Shown: piece by piece, positions 52,897-62,180 of the stretch
How the letters are laid out: each line of letters starts with the position of its first letter
How positions within the stretch are numbered: the stretch's first letter is position 1
Assembly: GCF_004799035.1 (NCBI RefSeq)
Contig: NZ_MWIO01000015.1
Coordinates: forward strand, 1-64,000
Direction of reading: 5' to 3'
Length of the DNA: 64,000 nt
Origin: Rhodanobacter lindaniclasticus
GTDB lineage: Bacteria > Pseudomonadota > Gammaproteobacteria > Xanthomonadales > Rhodanobacteraceae
Translations under genes and position numbers: made by a program
The notes under the pieces: generated by a model
Databases searched by the model: none
The model's input: the letters and a program-made list of their open reading frames with translations, nothing else
Told to the model about the DNA's origin: nothing

Positions 52897-54501
52897 TTAC
52901 TTCACGTTGTCGGTCTGCCCGATGAAGCGGGCGACGTTGTCGTGCAGCAGCTTCAGCGACGGCGCGTGCGCGTACACCATGTGGCCGGAGGGGTACCACG
53001 AGTAGCTGATGTTGGCCTCGAGGCTGGCCGGGATCGGCAGGTGGTGCATCTCGTAGTCGGCGGCGAAATACGGCGTGGCCAGGTCGTAGTAGCCGCCGTT
53101 GAGATAGATCTTGAGATCGGGGTTGGTCTTCATCGCCATCGCCAGGTCCGGCATCACGTTGGTCGAGGATTGCAGTGCCTCGCCCTGCACGCCCGGCGCC
53201 TTGTGCGAGAAGTCCCAGTGGTCGATGTCGGCAAACAACCGGTACTGCCGGCCCTGGCCGAATTTCAGGTCGCGCCGCACGTAGTCGTTGAAGGCGGACA
53301 CGTAGGCCGAGCTGATCGCCGAGGATTGCGGATCGTATTCGGAGTCCTTGCCCAGCGGATCGATCGCCGGGCCCGAGAAGCGCGTGTCGAGCCGGCCGGT
53401 GGTGGTGCCGCCGTCGGCCTGCAGTTCGTGCTCGAACATGCCGCCGCTGACGCGCAGGTTCGCCTTCAGCAGGTACGCCACCGGCAGCCCGGTGTACTGG
53501 TGCAGCTTTTCCGCCACCGCCTGCTTGCGCGCATCGTCCAGGCGCGAGCCGGCCATCAGCGCCTGCGCGTAGTCGCCCATCGCGTACTGCTCCACCTCGC
53601 GCAGGAACGGCTCCAGCGCCGCCGGCTGCTGCGGCAGCTTGTGGTGGTAGAACGCGGTGGCGGCAAAGGTCGGCAGGCCCAGCTCGTAGGGCAGGTCGAT
53701 GCCGGGGTTGAACTCCGGCCCGTCGATGCTGGTGTCGAAACTCAGGATCTGCGACAGCAGGATCACGCCGTTCAAATCGACGCTGTCCTCGTTCTCCAGG
53801 ATGTTGGCCAGCACCGCCGAGCGGGTGGTGCCGTAGCTTTCGCCGAACAGGTACTTCGGCGAGTTCCAGCGGTCGTACTTCGACAGGAAGCGGGTGATGA
53901 ACTGGGCAAAGGCATGCGCGTCGCCGTCGACGCCGTAGATCGCCTTGCGCCGATCCTTCATCTGCTCGTCGCGCTTGGCCTTGTCCTCGTCGTTGGCGAT
54001 CAGCCGGCTGAAGCCCGCGCCGGGCGCGTCGATGAACACCACGTCGGAGGCATCGAGCAGGCTGTAGTCGTTGTTGACCAGCTGGTACGGCGCCGCCGGC
54101 GTGTGCGTGTCGTCGCTGGTGACCACCCGCTTGGGCCCGAACGCACCCATGTGCAGCCACACCGTGGCCGAGCCGGGACCGCCGTTGTAGATGAAGGTGA
54201 CCGGCCGCTTGCCCGCCTCCACACCCTTCTTGAAATAGGCGACGTAGAACATGCTGACCTGCGGCTCGTCCTCCTTGTCGCCGCTGCCATGCAGCACCAG
54301 CGTGCCGGCCACCGCCTTGTAGTCGACCCGCTTGCCCTCGACCGACACCGAACCCTCGCTGGTCGAGGACTGCGCTTGCACCAGCGCCGCGTCCGGCTTG
54401 GACTCGGACGCGGCCTTGTCGTCCTTCTTGTCCGTGCCGGCAAAAGCCGTCGAGGTGAACAGCAGCGCGGCAAGCACCGCGGCGAGGGGAAGTTTGCGCA
54501 T
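52897..54501 (-). CDS. Serine carboxypeptidase, peptidase S10 family
   Basis: A 534-residue secreted carboxypeptidase. A signal peptide (LPLAAVLAALLFTSTAFA) is followed by a Lys/Asp/Glu/Ser-rich linker, then the S10 core: substrate-carboxylate site FIYNGGPGSATVW, nucleophile in LFGESYGTTRSAV, catalytic Asp in GGYYDLATPYFAAD and catalytic His in YPSGHMVYAHA. All three triad residues are present. Bacterial S10 peptidases of this type are common in Xanthomonadales and release C-terminal residues, active at low pH. It is a single-gene unit on the minus strand. Confidence 0.9.
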   Translation of the reverse strand: MRKLPLAAVLAALLFTSTAFAGTDKKDDKAASESKPDAALVQAQSSTSEGSVSVEGKRVDYKAVAGTLVLHGSGDKEDEPQVSMFYVAYFKKGVEAGKRPVTFIYNGGPGSATVWLHMGAFGPKRVVTSDDTHTPAAPYQLVNNDYSLLDASDVVFIDAPGAGFSRLIANDEDKAKRDEQMKDRRKAIYGVDGDAHAFAQFITRFLSKYDRWNSPKYLFGESYGTTRSAVLANILENEDSVDLNGVILLSQILSFDTSIDGPEFNPGIDLPYELGLPTFAATAFYHHKLPQQPAALEPFLREVEQYAMGDYAQALMAGSRLDDARKQAVAEKLHQYTGLPVAYLLKANLRVSGGMFEHELQADGGTTTGRLDTRFSGPAIDPLGKDSEYDPQSSAISSAYVSAFNDYVRRDLKFGQGRQYRLFADIDHWDFSHKAPGVQGEALQSSTNVMPDLAMAMKTNPDLKIYLNGGYYDLATPYFAADYEMHHLPIPASLEANISYSWYPSGHMVYAHAPSLKLLHDNVARFIGQTDNVK

Positions 54502-54696
54502 GGGCTGGCATCCGGCAGGCGAAGCGCCGAGCTTAGGCTTCGCCGCGGCCGGCCTTCATCCGCCAGAAGTCATTGCGCAGGAACTTGCGTGCAAGTCGCG
54601 GCCACGGACTGGCCGAAGGCAGCGGAAAGCCCCGCGATCTATGCCAGAATGCCGCCGCGGAACGGGCAGGGACGACGCGCTTTCGCGACTCGGCGC

Positions 54697-54849
54697 ATGC
54701 CCATGGCCCAGCGGGGATTCTGGCGAGAGATCAGGCGCCGCCACGTGTATCGCGTGGCGGCTGCGTACGCGGTTGTCGGGTGGCTGCTGCCCCGGGTGGC
54801 GCAGAAGATCGAGCTGCCATACACGCCAGAGAAATCCGGCACGCCATGA
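54697..54849 (+). pseudogene. Short membrane-anchor ORF, remnant of a TPR-protein paralogue or a leader
   Basis: A 50-residue frame reading REIRRRHVYRVAAAYAVVGW then LLPRVAQKIELPYTPEKSG. This matches the N-terminal cytoplasmic-plus-helix anchor (ELKRR-x-VYR-AA-YA-V-W) of the TolB_N/TPR proteins of this bacterial group, like the full-length gene that follows (SELKRRNVWRAGMLYAGAVW), but nothing follows the first helix. Its stop overlaps the next ATG (ATGA). Either a truncated tandem duplicate or a functional coupled mini protein. Confidence 0.5.
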
Positions 54850-56681
54850 GCACCCGGCCTTCACTTTTCTCCGAACTCAAGCGCCGCAACGTATGGCGCG
54901 CGGGCATGCTGTACGCCGGCGCGGTGTGGGCGTTCGGGCAAGGCCTGTCGCAGTTCAGCCCGGCGATCGGCTTGCCGGACTGGGCGACGCGCTGGTTCCT
55001 GATTGCGGCGGCGATCGGGTTCCCGTTCTGGATCGCGTTCGCGTGGTTCTATGAATTCACGCCTGAAGGCTTGAAGCGCGAGAGCGCGATCGCGGCGGGC
55101 GATTCCATCGCGCATGCCACTGGCCGCAAGCTGGACAAGTGGATCATCGGCGTGCTGCTGGTCGCGGTCGTGCTGCTGCTGACAAATACGCTTGTGTGGC
55201 GCAAGGGCGCGGGATTGGGCGACGGTCCGGGGGCCATCGTTCCGGCAAAGTCCATCGCCGTGCTGCCGTTCGAGGATTTGAGTCCCGCCCACGATCACGG
55301 CTATTTCTCCGCCGGCATGGCCGAGGAACTGTTGAATGCGCTGGCGCGCGTGCAGGATCTGCGGGTCGCCGGGCGCGCCTCCTCGTTCTATTACGGCAAC
55401 CACAATGCCGACCTGCGCACGATCGGCAAGGCACTGGATGTGGCCAACGTGCTGGAAGGTTCCGTGCGCACGCAGGGCCAGGCGGTGCGGATCAGCGTGC
55501 AACTGATCCGCACCCGCGACGGTTTCGAGGCATGGTCGCAGAGTTACGACGGCAACTTGAGCAACATCTTCGACCTGCAGGAGCGGATCGCCCGGGCGAT
55601 CACCGATCACTTGAAAGTGGTGCTGGGCGATGTCGGCAACACGCGGCTGGTGCCGGTGGCCACCCGCAGCGCGGACGCCTACGCGGATTTCGTCACCGCG
55701 CAGGAACTGGTGAATCGCCGCGTGGGCGACAGCCTGCCGCGCGCGATTGCCTTGTTGCAGCAGGCGACGGCCCTCGATCCGGGCTTCGCGCGCGCCTGGT
55801 CCAAGCTCGCCGTGGCCAACGCGGTGCTGCCGCAATATGTAGCCGGAGACTGGAACGCGAGCTGGAAAACCTCCGACGATGCCGCCCATCGTGCCTTGGC
55901 GCTCGATCCGGGCGACGCGGAAGCCTATGCAGCGCTCAGTTACAACCAGTTTTCGCAGCGCCACTACACGGCCATGGTGGAACCGATGCAGCAGGCGCTG
56001 AAGCTGGCGCCGGAGAACTCCGCGGTCAACTACTGGGCTGCCAACGAGTTCGCCGCGATGGGCCGCACCCGCACCGCAGAGGCGCGCATCGATGCGACGC
56101 TCGTCGACGATCCAGCCAATCCCTTGCTGCTGTTCTACAAGAGCATGTTGCGCTGGCGCGAAGGAGACCAAGCCGGCGCGCTGGCCTACATCCATCGCGG
56201 CGGCGTGACGGATTCGGCATTCGGCGCCTTGATGCTGGAGTTCTATGATGCCGCGCACGGCGACGTGCAGGCTTCCGCGCGGGACTTCGCAAACTCCACC
56301 AGCGAGATGGGCACGAAGATCTCCCGCGCGGATTTGCAGGAGATCTATCGCGGCACGTACGGCGATGCCGCGCAACGCCAGGCCGCATGGCGGATCGTCG
56401 CCACGCACGCCGACGACAACTGGGCGCCGACCATGCTGCTGCAACTTGGGGCACCGGCGCGTTCGTTCGATCTGTATGAGCACGGCCACAGCGGCCTGTC
56501 CGATGCCTACCTGAACTGGCTGTGGCAGCCGGAACCGTGGTCGCGCAAGGCACGCCGCGATCCCGCCTTCCAGGGCTTTGCGCAACGCCTCGGCATGCTC
56601 GCGTACTGGAAGCAGTACGGCTGGCCGGACCTGTGCAAGCCCACGCCGGCCCGCGGTGCGCAGGCATTTGTCTGCTCATGA
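54846..56681 (+). CDS. Membrane-anchored TolB_N/FlgO-domain protein with TPR repeats
   Basis: A 611-residue protein. A short cytoplasmic stretch (SELKRRNVW) precedes about three transmembrane segments, the last being KWIIGVLLVAVVLLLTNTLV. A TolB-N/FlgO-like domain follows (SIAVLPFEDLSPAHDHGYFS, LNALARVQDLRVAGRASSF, NVLEGSVRTQGQAVRISVQL), then about eight TPR-like helix pairs rich in Ala and Asp. Such proteins are abundant in Xanthomonadales, often downstream of regulators; their precise role is unknown. No DNA-binding domain is present. ATG at 54846 overlaps the preceding short ORF by 4 nt. Confidence 0.8.
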   Translation: MSTRPSLFSELKRRNVWRAGMLYAGAVWAFGQGLSQFSPAIGLPDWATRWFLIAAAIGFPFWIAFAWFYEFTPEGLKRESAIAAGDSIAHATGRKLDKWIIGVLLVAVVLLLTNTLVWRKGAGLGDGPGAIVPAKSIAVLPFEDLSPAHDHGYFSAGMAEELLNALARVQDLRVAGRASSFYYGNHNADLRTIGKALDVANVLEGSVRTQGQAVRISVQLIRTRDGFEAWSQSYDGNLSNIFDLQERIARAITDHLKVVLGDVGNTRLVPVATRSADAYADFVTAQELVNRRVGDSLPRAIALLQQATALDPGFARAWSKLAVANAVLPQYVAGDWNASWKTSDDAAHRALALDPGDAEAYAALSYNQFSQRHYTAMVEPMQQALKLAPENSAVNYWAANEFAAMGRTRTAEARIDATLVDDPANPLLLFYKSMLRWREGDQAGALAYIHRGGVTDSAFGALMLEFYDAAHGDVQASARDFANSTSEMGTKISRADLQEIYRGTYGDAAQRQAAWRIVATHADDNWAPTMLLQLGAPARSFDLYEHGHSGLSDAYLNWLWQPEPWSRKARRDPAFQGFAQRLGMLAYWKQYGWPDLCKPTPARGAQAFVCS

Positions 56682-56763
56682 ACCCGGCCGCCCGGCTCGG
56701 TGACCGGTAGCGCCGGCTTACGGCGACGCAGCGTGGGGTTTTTCAACCGGCAAGGGGAACGCC

Positions 56764-57774
56764 ATGCGAATCGAAGGCAGGAAGTGGACGACGCTCATCG
56801 CCACGGCTCTTCTGTGCCGGGTGTTCCCGGTGGTCGCGACCGGCGCTCCGGTCGGCGGCGAATCGCCAGACGCGCAGATCAGCGCGGCCGAGGCATGGGC
56901 GTTTCCGCAATTTCCGCCGCCGGACCCGCACGCGCCCAAGTCCGACCCGGCCAGAATCATTCACGTGGCGGGCAGCACGCGCAGCTACACGCAGGCGCAA
57001 CTGGACGTCGAGCACTTCGTTCCCGACTGGTTTCCGCAGGACCATTTGGCCGCGCCACCGATCGTCACCGTCGATCGCCACCCCGGCTGGCCATGGCCGT
57101 GCGCGGAATGCCACATGGTGAATGGCGCCGGCGTTCCCGCGACCGCGTCGATCACGGGTTTGCCCAAGGCATACATCCTGGAACAGGTGGCCGCATTCCG
57201 GCACGGTCAGCGCGGGGCGAGTGCATCGCGCACCACGCGGGACATGGCCAACGAGGCGCGCAGCATCAACGACGAGGACCTTGAGACCGCCGCCAGCTAT
57301 TTCTCGCGGCTGGAATTCGTGCCGCACACGAGCGTGATCGAGAGCGCGAGCGTGCCGAAAACGCACTGGGAAGATTTCGTGCAGAGGCCGGACCAGGGTG
57401 GAGCGCGCGAGTCGATAGGCGAACGCATCGTCGAAGTGGCGGTGTCGTTCGATGATTATCGACACAACAGCGACCGTACCCGCTATATCGCGTACGTGCC
57501 GCCCGGCAGCATCGCGCGTGGCGCGGCGATCGCGGCCAGCGGCAGTGGCGCGGCGCCAGCATGCGAGTCCTGCCACGGCGCGAAGCTGCAGGGCACGGAG
57601 CTCATCCCGCCGCTGGCCGGACGCTCGCCGACCTACATCGTGCGTGAGCTGCTCCTGTTCCGCGCTGGCCAGCGTTCGAATCCCGCCGCCGCGCCGATGC
57701 GGCTGGAGGCTTCGCAGCTCACCGTCGACGACATGATTGCCGTGGCGGCGTATGCGGGATCGCGCACGCCGTGA
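56764..57774 (+). CDS. Dihaem cytochrome c
   Basis: A 336-residue exported protein with two haem-binding motifs, CAECHMVNG near residue 117 and CESCHGAKL near residue 264. Each is followed by the pattern of a class I cytochrome c fold (LPKAYILEQVAAFRHGQRG; SPTYIVRELLLFRAGQRSN), so this is a two-domain electron carrier. The signal peptide is weak but visible (TALLCRVFPVVATGAP). Similar proteins accompany dehydrogenases, but no partner enzyme lies nearby, so its electron donor is unknown. Confidence 0.85.
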   Translation: MRIEGRKWTTLIATALLCRVFPVVATGAPVGGESPDAQISAAEAWAFPQFPPPDPHAPKSDPARIIHVAGSTRSYTQAQLDVEHFVPDWFPQDHLAAPPIVTVDRHPGWPWPCAECHMVNGAGVPATASITGLPKAYILEQVAAFRHGQRGASASRTTRDMANEARSINDEDLETAASYFSRLEFVPHTSVIESASVPKTHWEDFVQRPDQGGARESIGERIVEVAVSFDDYRHNSDRTRYIAYVPPGSIARGAAIAASGSGAAPACESCHGAKLQGTELIPPLAGRSPTYIVRELLLFRAGQRSNPAAAPMRLEASQLTVDDMIAVAAYAGSRTP

Positions 57775-57835
57775 GGTTCACGCGGAACGGGGCACGGATG
57801 GCCCTCGTGAACCCCTGCCGCGCCAGCTCCTGACC

Positions 57836-58714
57836 TCACTGCACCTGCCACGCCGTGGCCAGTTCGACGGCAAGATCGCGGTAACGGCGCGGCGGATGGC
57901 CGAGCAGACCGGTGAGAATCTCCAGCGCGTTCGACTTGCCGAGCATGCCGTCGACGTGAAAGCGCGCCAGCATCAGGCGCAGATCGTAGGCCGACCAGGA
58001 CGGCATGAGGCCGGCCATGACGGCCTCCCAGGCATCCAGGTCGTTGCCCGCAGGCGTGACCGGCCTGCCGAGCACGCCGGACCAGATCGTCGCCAGCGCA
58101 TCGCCGGTCAGCACCTCCGGACCAGTGATCTCGATCACCTCGCGCGGCAGCGGCGCCGTGGCTCGCGCGCGGCGCAGCAGCGCGGCCACCGCGACCTCGG
58201 CGATGTCGCGCACGTCGACCATCGCCACGCCGACGTTGCCGATGGGCATGCCGTAACGGCCCTGTTGCAACAGGCCGTCCCGCAGCATCGCGTCGTTCTG
58301 CATGAAGTAGGAGGGGCGCAACACGGTCACCGGCAGGTCGAACTGCTCGATCATCCGTTCCACCGCGTACTTGCCGGTGAAGTGCGGCACGTCGGTGTAG
58401 GCATCGCTGTTGAGGACCGACAGATACACTATGCGCCGGATGCCGGCCTCGCGCGCCAGGCTCAGCGTGCCGATCGCCTGGGTCACTTCATCGGCGACCA
58501 CGGCATTGAGCAGGAACAGCGTATCGACGTTCTGCAGCGCCGCGCGCACCGAGGGAATGTCGGTCATGTCGCCCTTGACCGCGATGACGCCGTCGGGGAA
58601 CGACGCCTGGTCCGGGTTGCGCGTCAGCGCATGGACGCTGGCGCCCTGCGCGGCCAGCCCGCGAACGACGAGGCTGCCGATGGTGCCGGTGCTGCCGGTG
58701 ACGAGAATGCTCAT
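57836..58714 (-). CDS. NmrA-like NAD(P)-binding protein
   Basis: A 292-residue atypical short-chain dehydrogenase. The Rossmann motif ILVTGSTGTIGSLVVRGL binds NAD(P), VIAVKGDMTDIPSV gives the adenine-binding Asp, and YAVERMIEQ holds a Tyr-like position without the usual YxxxK. The group includes NmrA regulators and quinone or azo reductases (YtfG/QorB-like). ATG with AAGGAG 8 nt upstream. Divergent from a LysR gene, which probably controls it. Confidence 0.85.
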   Translation of the reverse strand: MSILVTGSTGTIGSLVVRGLAAQGASVHALTRNPDQASFPDGVIAVKGDMTDIPSVRAALQNVDTLFLLNAVVADEVTQAIGTLSLAREAGIRRIVYLSVLNSDAYTDVPHFTGKYAVERMIEQFDLPVTVLRPSYFMQNDAMLRDGLLQQGRYGMPIGNVGVAMVDVRDIAEVAVAALLRRARATAPLPREVIEITGPEVLTGDALATIWSGVLGRPVTPAGNDLDAWEAVMAGLMPSWSAYDLRLMLARFHVDGMLGKSNALEILTGLLGHPPRRYRDLAVELATAWQVQ

Positions 58715-58755
58715 GGGGATCTCCTTCGAGGTGGTGGACAACGCCATCCTGCTGT

Positions 58756-58784
58756 TTCACGAAGCGTCCCGATAGCCGCATAAT
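58756..58784 (+). promoter_or_regulatory. Candidate promoter of the LysR gene
   Basis: TTCACG (58756-58761), a 17-nt spacer and CATAAT (58779-58784), 31 nt before the GTG start at 58816. It lies in the 101-nt divergent region shared with the NmrA-like gene. No obvious T-N11-A LysR box can be singled out. Confidence 0.35.
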
Positions 58785-58815
58785 CTGGACATCTCGTCTC
58801 ATTCATGGAACAGCC

Positions 58816-59718
58816 GTGGATCTGCTCGCGCTGGCCGATTTCAACGACGTGGCGCGACATGGCGGTTTCGGCCGCGCCGCCCGGGCCACCGGCCGACCCA
58901 AGGCCACGCTGTCGCGGCGGGTACGCCAGCTGGAGGACGCGCTGGGCGTGCGCCTGTTCGAGCGCGGCGGCCACACGCTCCGGCTGACGCCGGAAGGACG
59001 CGAGCTGCAGGAACGGACGCAGTCGCTGCTGGAACACATCGACGAAGTGGGCGAGGTGTTGCGCGGAGGCATCGGCACGCCACGCGGCAGGCTGCGCATC
59101 AGCGCGCCGGTGCTGTTCGGCCAGCGCGGGCTGGGCCGCATCGCCGCGGACTACGCGCTCGCCTACCCCCAGGTGCAGCTGGAAGTGGTCACCGAGGATC
59201 GTTTCGTCGATCCGGTGGATGACGATTTCGACCTGGTCATCCGCGCCAACCCCGACCCCTCGACCGACCTGGCCGGCCGCTGCTTCCTGCGCGACGTGAT
59301 GGTGGTCGTGGCCGCGCCGTCACTGCCTCGGTCAGCGGGAAGAAGTGACGCCGTGGTGCCCGCGATCACGTTGTCGCGCACGCCGTCCGATGCGACCTGG
59401 CAGCTCAGTCGCGCGCGCAGCGTGCGCCGCATCGCCACAAGCACCGTGTTGCGGCTGTCGTCGATGGCGATGATCCACGATGCGGTAATCGCCGGCGTGG
59501 GCGCCGCCGCGATGCCGCGCTCGCTGGTCCAGCCCGACATCGACGCGGGCCGGCTGCTCGACTGGGGCGTACTCGCCGACCACCCGGTCGAAGTCTGGGC
59601 CCTGTATCCCTCGCATCGCCACCTGAGCGCCCGCGTGGCCGCCTTCGTGAAGTTGCTGCTGGACCGCTTCGAAAATGCCTCGCCGGGCGCATTCGCCCGA
59701 CTCTCGAGCGGGAAATGA
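58816..59718 (+). CDS. LysR-family transcriptional regulator
   Basis: A 300-residue LysR regulator. The helix-turn-helix is FNDVARHGGFGRAARATGRP with KATLSRRVRQLEDALGVRLF, and the effector domain covers the rest (RLRISAPVLFGQRGLGRIAA, MIHDAVIAGVGAAAMPRSLV). GTG start. It is most like the class next to NmrA/quinone reductase genes that respond to electrophiles; it is divergent from such a gene here. Confidence 0.88.
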   Translation: MDLLALADFNDVARHGGFGRAARATGRPKATLSRRVRQLEDALGVRLFERGGHTLRLTPEGRELQERTQSLLEHIDEVGEVLRGGIGTPRGRLRISAPVLFGQRGLGRIAADYALAYPQVQLEVVTEDRFVDPVDDDFDLVIRANPDPSTDLAGRCFLRDVMVVVAAPSLPRSAGRSDAVVPAITLSRTPSDATWQLSRARSVRRIATSTVLRLSSMAMIHDAVIAGVGAAAMPRSLVQPDIDAGRLLDWGVLADHPVEVWALYPSHRHLSARVAAFVKLLLDRFENASPGAFARLSSGK

Positions 59719-59736
59719 AGCAGCGCGAGTGATCCG

Positions 59737-60594
59737 TCAGCCGCGCGCCAACACCCCGATCGCCACCGCCGCCAGCGCCACGCCCGCGAGATTGAGTCGG
59801 CTCAGCCGTTCGCGGAACAGCAGCAGGCCTACCAGCGCACCCAGCGCCACCACGCCGATGTTCATGCTGGCGAAGACCAGCGCCGGGTGCTGCGGCAGGG
59901 CGCGGTGGCCGCGCAGGTAGAACAGGATGTTGCCGAAGTTGGCCAGACCGAGCAGCAGGCCGGCGATGGCGCTGCGGGCGGTGAAGCGGGTGGTGCCGCG
60001 GGCGCGTCGCCACAGCTGCATGGCGAAGGCGACCAGCAGGGCCAGCGCGAACATCGCCTGCAGCGAGGTGCCCAGCGCCACGCCGGCAATGGCCACGCGC
60101 TTGAACAGGATGTCGATCACGCCGAAGCAGGCGAACACCAGCAGCGGATACAGCCAGCCGGCGACGCCCTCGTTCGTCGGTGCGTGCCCGCTGCGCCAGA
60201 CCATGCACAGCAGGGCGAGCAGGCCCAGTGCGATGCCGCCGAGCTTGAACGCGGAGAGTTGCTCGCCGAACAGCACGAACGCGGCCAGCAGGGACAGCAG
60301 CAGCGACAAGCGCTGCGCCGCGTCGCTGCGCACGATGCCGGCGTGGCGTACCGCCGCGGCCAGCGCCAGGAAGATCGTCGGCAGCAGGATGCCCAGCGCG
60401 ACCAGCGCCAGCCACGGTACGCCGGCACCGCGCAGGCCCGCCGGCGACGGCTGCAGCAGCAGCGCGGTGAGCGCGCTGGTGGCCACGTAGTTCCAGGCGA
60501 TCGCCTGGCCCACGTCGATGCGCCAGCGCCGCGCCAGTTTCAGCAACACCGACACCGCCACGCTGCACAGCACGCTCAACAGCACGAAGAACAT
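59737..60594 (-). CDS. EamA/DMT-family transporter
   Basis: A 285-residue membrane protein with about ten transmembrane segments in two EamA halves (first half from MFFVLLSVLCSVAVSVLL, second half containing GLANFGNILFYLRGHRALPQ and ending LVGLLLFRERLSRLNLAGVA). Transports a metabolite of unknown nature. The start has GGGAGGG 4 nt upstream. Convergent with the LysR gene. Confidence 0.82.
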   Translation of the reverse strand: MFFVLLSVLCSVAVSVLLKLARRWRIDVGQAIAWNYVATSALTALLLQPSPAGLRGAGVPWLALVALGILLPTIFLALAAAVRHAGIVRSDAAQRLSLLLSLLAAFVLFGEQLSAFKLGGIALGLLALLCMVWRSGHAPTNEGVAGWLYPLLVFACFGVIDILFKRVAIAGVALGTSLQAMFALALLVAFAMQLWRRARGTTRFTARSAIAGLLLGLANFGNILFYLRGHRALPQHPALVFASMNIGVVALGALVGLLLFRERLSRLNLAGVALAAVAIGVLARG

Positions 60595-60691
60595 TCGACC
60601 CTCCCGCGGCAAACAGCGCGCATTGTGCCGCAAGCGGCAGGCGAGCCCGACGCCGGATCAGTCGCGCCGCGCGCGGCGACGCCTCAAGCCG

Positions 60692-61096
60692 TCAGCGCAG
60701 CCACGGCCGCAGCATCGACAGGTCGTAGCCGGCCGCACGCGCGGCGGCGAGGATGTCGTCCGCCGGGCCCGACGCCTGCAGCGCCCACAGCGCGCAGCTG
60801 CGCGTGCCGCTGCGGCAGAACGCCAGCAGCGGGCCGGGCAGTTCCTCCAGCGCCGCGCTGAATTCGTGCAAGGTAGCCGGCGCGAACGGCATGCCCGCCA
60901 CCGGGATATGCCGCCAGGCCAGGCCGGCGGTACGCGCCGCCGATTCCAGCGTGGCATTGTCCGGCTGGCCGGGTTCCTCGCCGTCGGGGCGGTTGTTGAC
61001 GATGCCGCGAAAACCCTGCGCGGCGAGTGCCGCGATGTCGTCGACGTCGATTTGCGCGCTGACGCTCAGCGCACCGGCAAGCGGATGGATCTGCAT
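60692..61096 (-). CDS. DUF442 (BLH N-terminal type) phosphatase/rhodanese-like protein
   Basis: A 134-residue protein-tyrosine-phosphatase-fold domain with the CX5R-type loop LLAFCRSGTRSCALW (Cys and Arg present) and the TIGR01244-like RGIVNNRPDGEEPGQPDN. This domain is the N-terminal half of the beta-lactamase-like hydrolase (BLH) of Xylella and Agrobacterium, which handles sulfide; here it is a separate gene. ATG at 61096 with GGAG 7 nt upstream. It is 28 nt downstream of the MBL-fold gene and probably in one operon with it. Confidence 0.82.
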   Translation of the reverse strand: MQIHPLAGALSVSAQIDVDDIAALAAQGFRGIVNNRPDGEEPGQPDNATLESAARTAGLAWRHIPVAGMPFAPATLHEFSAALEELPGPLLAFCRSGTRSCALWALQASGPADDILAAARAAGYDLSMLRPWLR

Positions 61097-61124
61097 GCAA
61101 TGCTCCGTAGGAAGGGATGGACGC

Positions 61125-61991
61125 CTACAGCGCGTCCAGCGGGATTTTCAGATAGCGCACGCCATTGTCCTCGGCCGGCGGCAACTGGCCGGCGCGCATG
61201 TTCACCTGCACCGCCGGCAGCAGCAGTTGCGGCACCTTCAGCGTGGCATCGCGCGCGCGGCGCATGGCGACGAACTCCTCCTCGCCGATGCCGTCATGCA
61301 CGTGGATGTTGCCCTGGCGTTCGGCCGCCACCGTGGTCTGGTGCGCGAACTCGTCGCGGCCGGGGGCCTTGTAGTCGTGGCACAGGAAGATCCGCGTGGC
61401 GTCCGGCAGGGCGAAGATGCGCCGGATCGAACGGTACAGCGTGGCCGCGTCGCCGCCGGGGAAATCGCAGCGCGCGGTGCCGTAGTCGGGCATGAACAAG
61501 GTGTCGCCGACAAACGCCGCGTCGCCGATCACGTGGGTCATGCACGCCGGCGTATGCCCCGGCGTGTGGATCGCCTGCGCCTCGATGTCGCCCAGCCGGT
61601 AGCCCTCGCCATCGGCGAACAGGTGGTCGAACTGGCTGCCGTCGCGGGCGAACGCGTCGCCGGCGTTGAACAGCGCGCCGAAGGCGTGCTGGACTTCGCG
61701 GATGTGCTCGCCGATCGCCAGCGTGCCGCCCACTTGCGACTGCACCCAGGGCGCGGCGGAGAGGTGGTCGGCGTGCACGTGGGTGTCGATCACCCAATCG
61801 ACCGTGAGGTCATGTTCGCGCACGAAGGCGACGATTTTCTGCGCGGCCTCGTGCGCGGTGCGCCCGGAAGCGGCGTCGTAGTCGAGCGCGGCATCGATCA
61901 CCGCGGCCTTGCGCGTGGCCGGGTCCCACGCCACGTAGCTGAAGGTGTGGCTCGGCTCGTGGAAGAACGCCTGCACCTCGGGATGTTGCAT
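61125..61991 (-). CDS. MBL-fold persulfide dioxygenase-like protein (ETHE1/BLH type)
   Basis: A 288-residue metallo-beta-lactamase-fold protein. Metal ligands are visible in DTHVHADHLSAAP (HxHxDH), QAIHTPGHTPACM, FVGDTLF (Asp) and FLCHDYKAPG (His). This is the ETHE1/persulfide dioxygenase pattern and matches the C-terminal half of BLH. It should oxidise glutathione persulfide in sulfide detoxification. GGAGGCGACG precedes the ATG. The regulator BigR is not adjacent. Confidence 0.88.
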   Translation of the reverse strand: MQHPEVQAFFHEPSHTFSYVAWDPATRKAAVIDAALDYDAASGRTAHEAAQKIVAFVREHDLTVDWVIDTHVHADHLSAAPWVQSQVGGTLAIGEHIREVQHAFGALFNAGDAFARDGSQFDHLFADGEGYRLGDIEAQAIHTPGHTPACMTHVIGDAAFVGDTLFMPDYGTARCDFPGGDAATLYRSIRRIFALPDATRIFLCHDYKAPGRDEFAHQTTVAAERQGNIHVHDGIGEEEFVAMRRARDATLKVPQLLLPAVQVNMRAGQLPPAEDNGVRYLKIPLDAL

Positions 61992-62180
61992 CGTCGCCTC
62001 CGTTACCCGCCGCACGCTGCCAGCCACCATGATAGGCCCTGCGCTGCCCGCCGGACCGAGGCGCGAAGAGCCACGTGCCTGCGGCGTGGTGTCGGCACGT
62101 GCGATTGCTGCCTGCGCAGGAACCGCACTGGCTTTTCGTCTCGCCGCGCCTCACCGGCTCACCGGTGCACGCGCCGGTGA

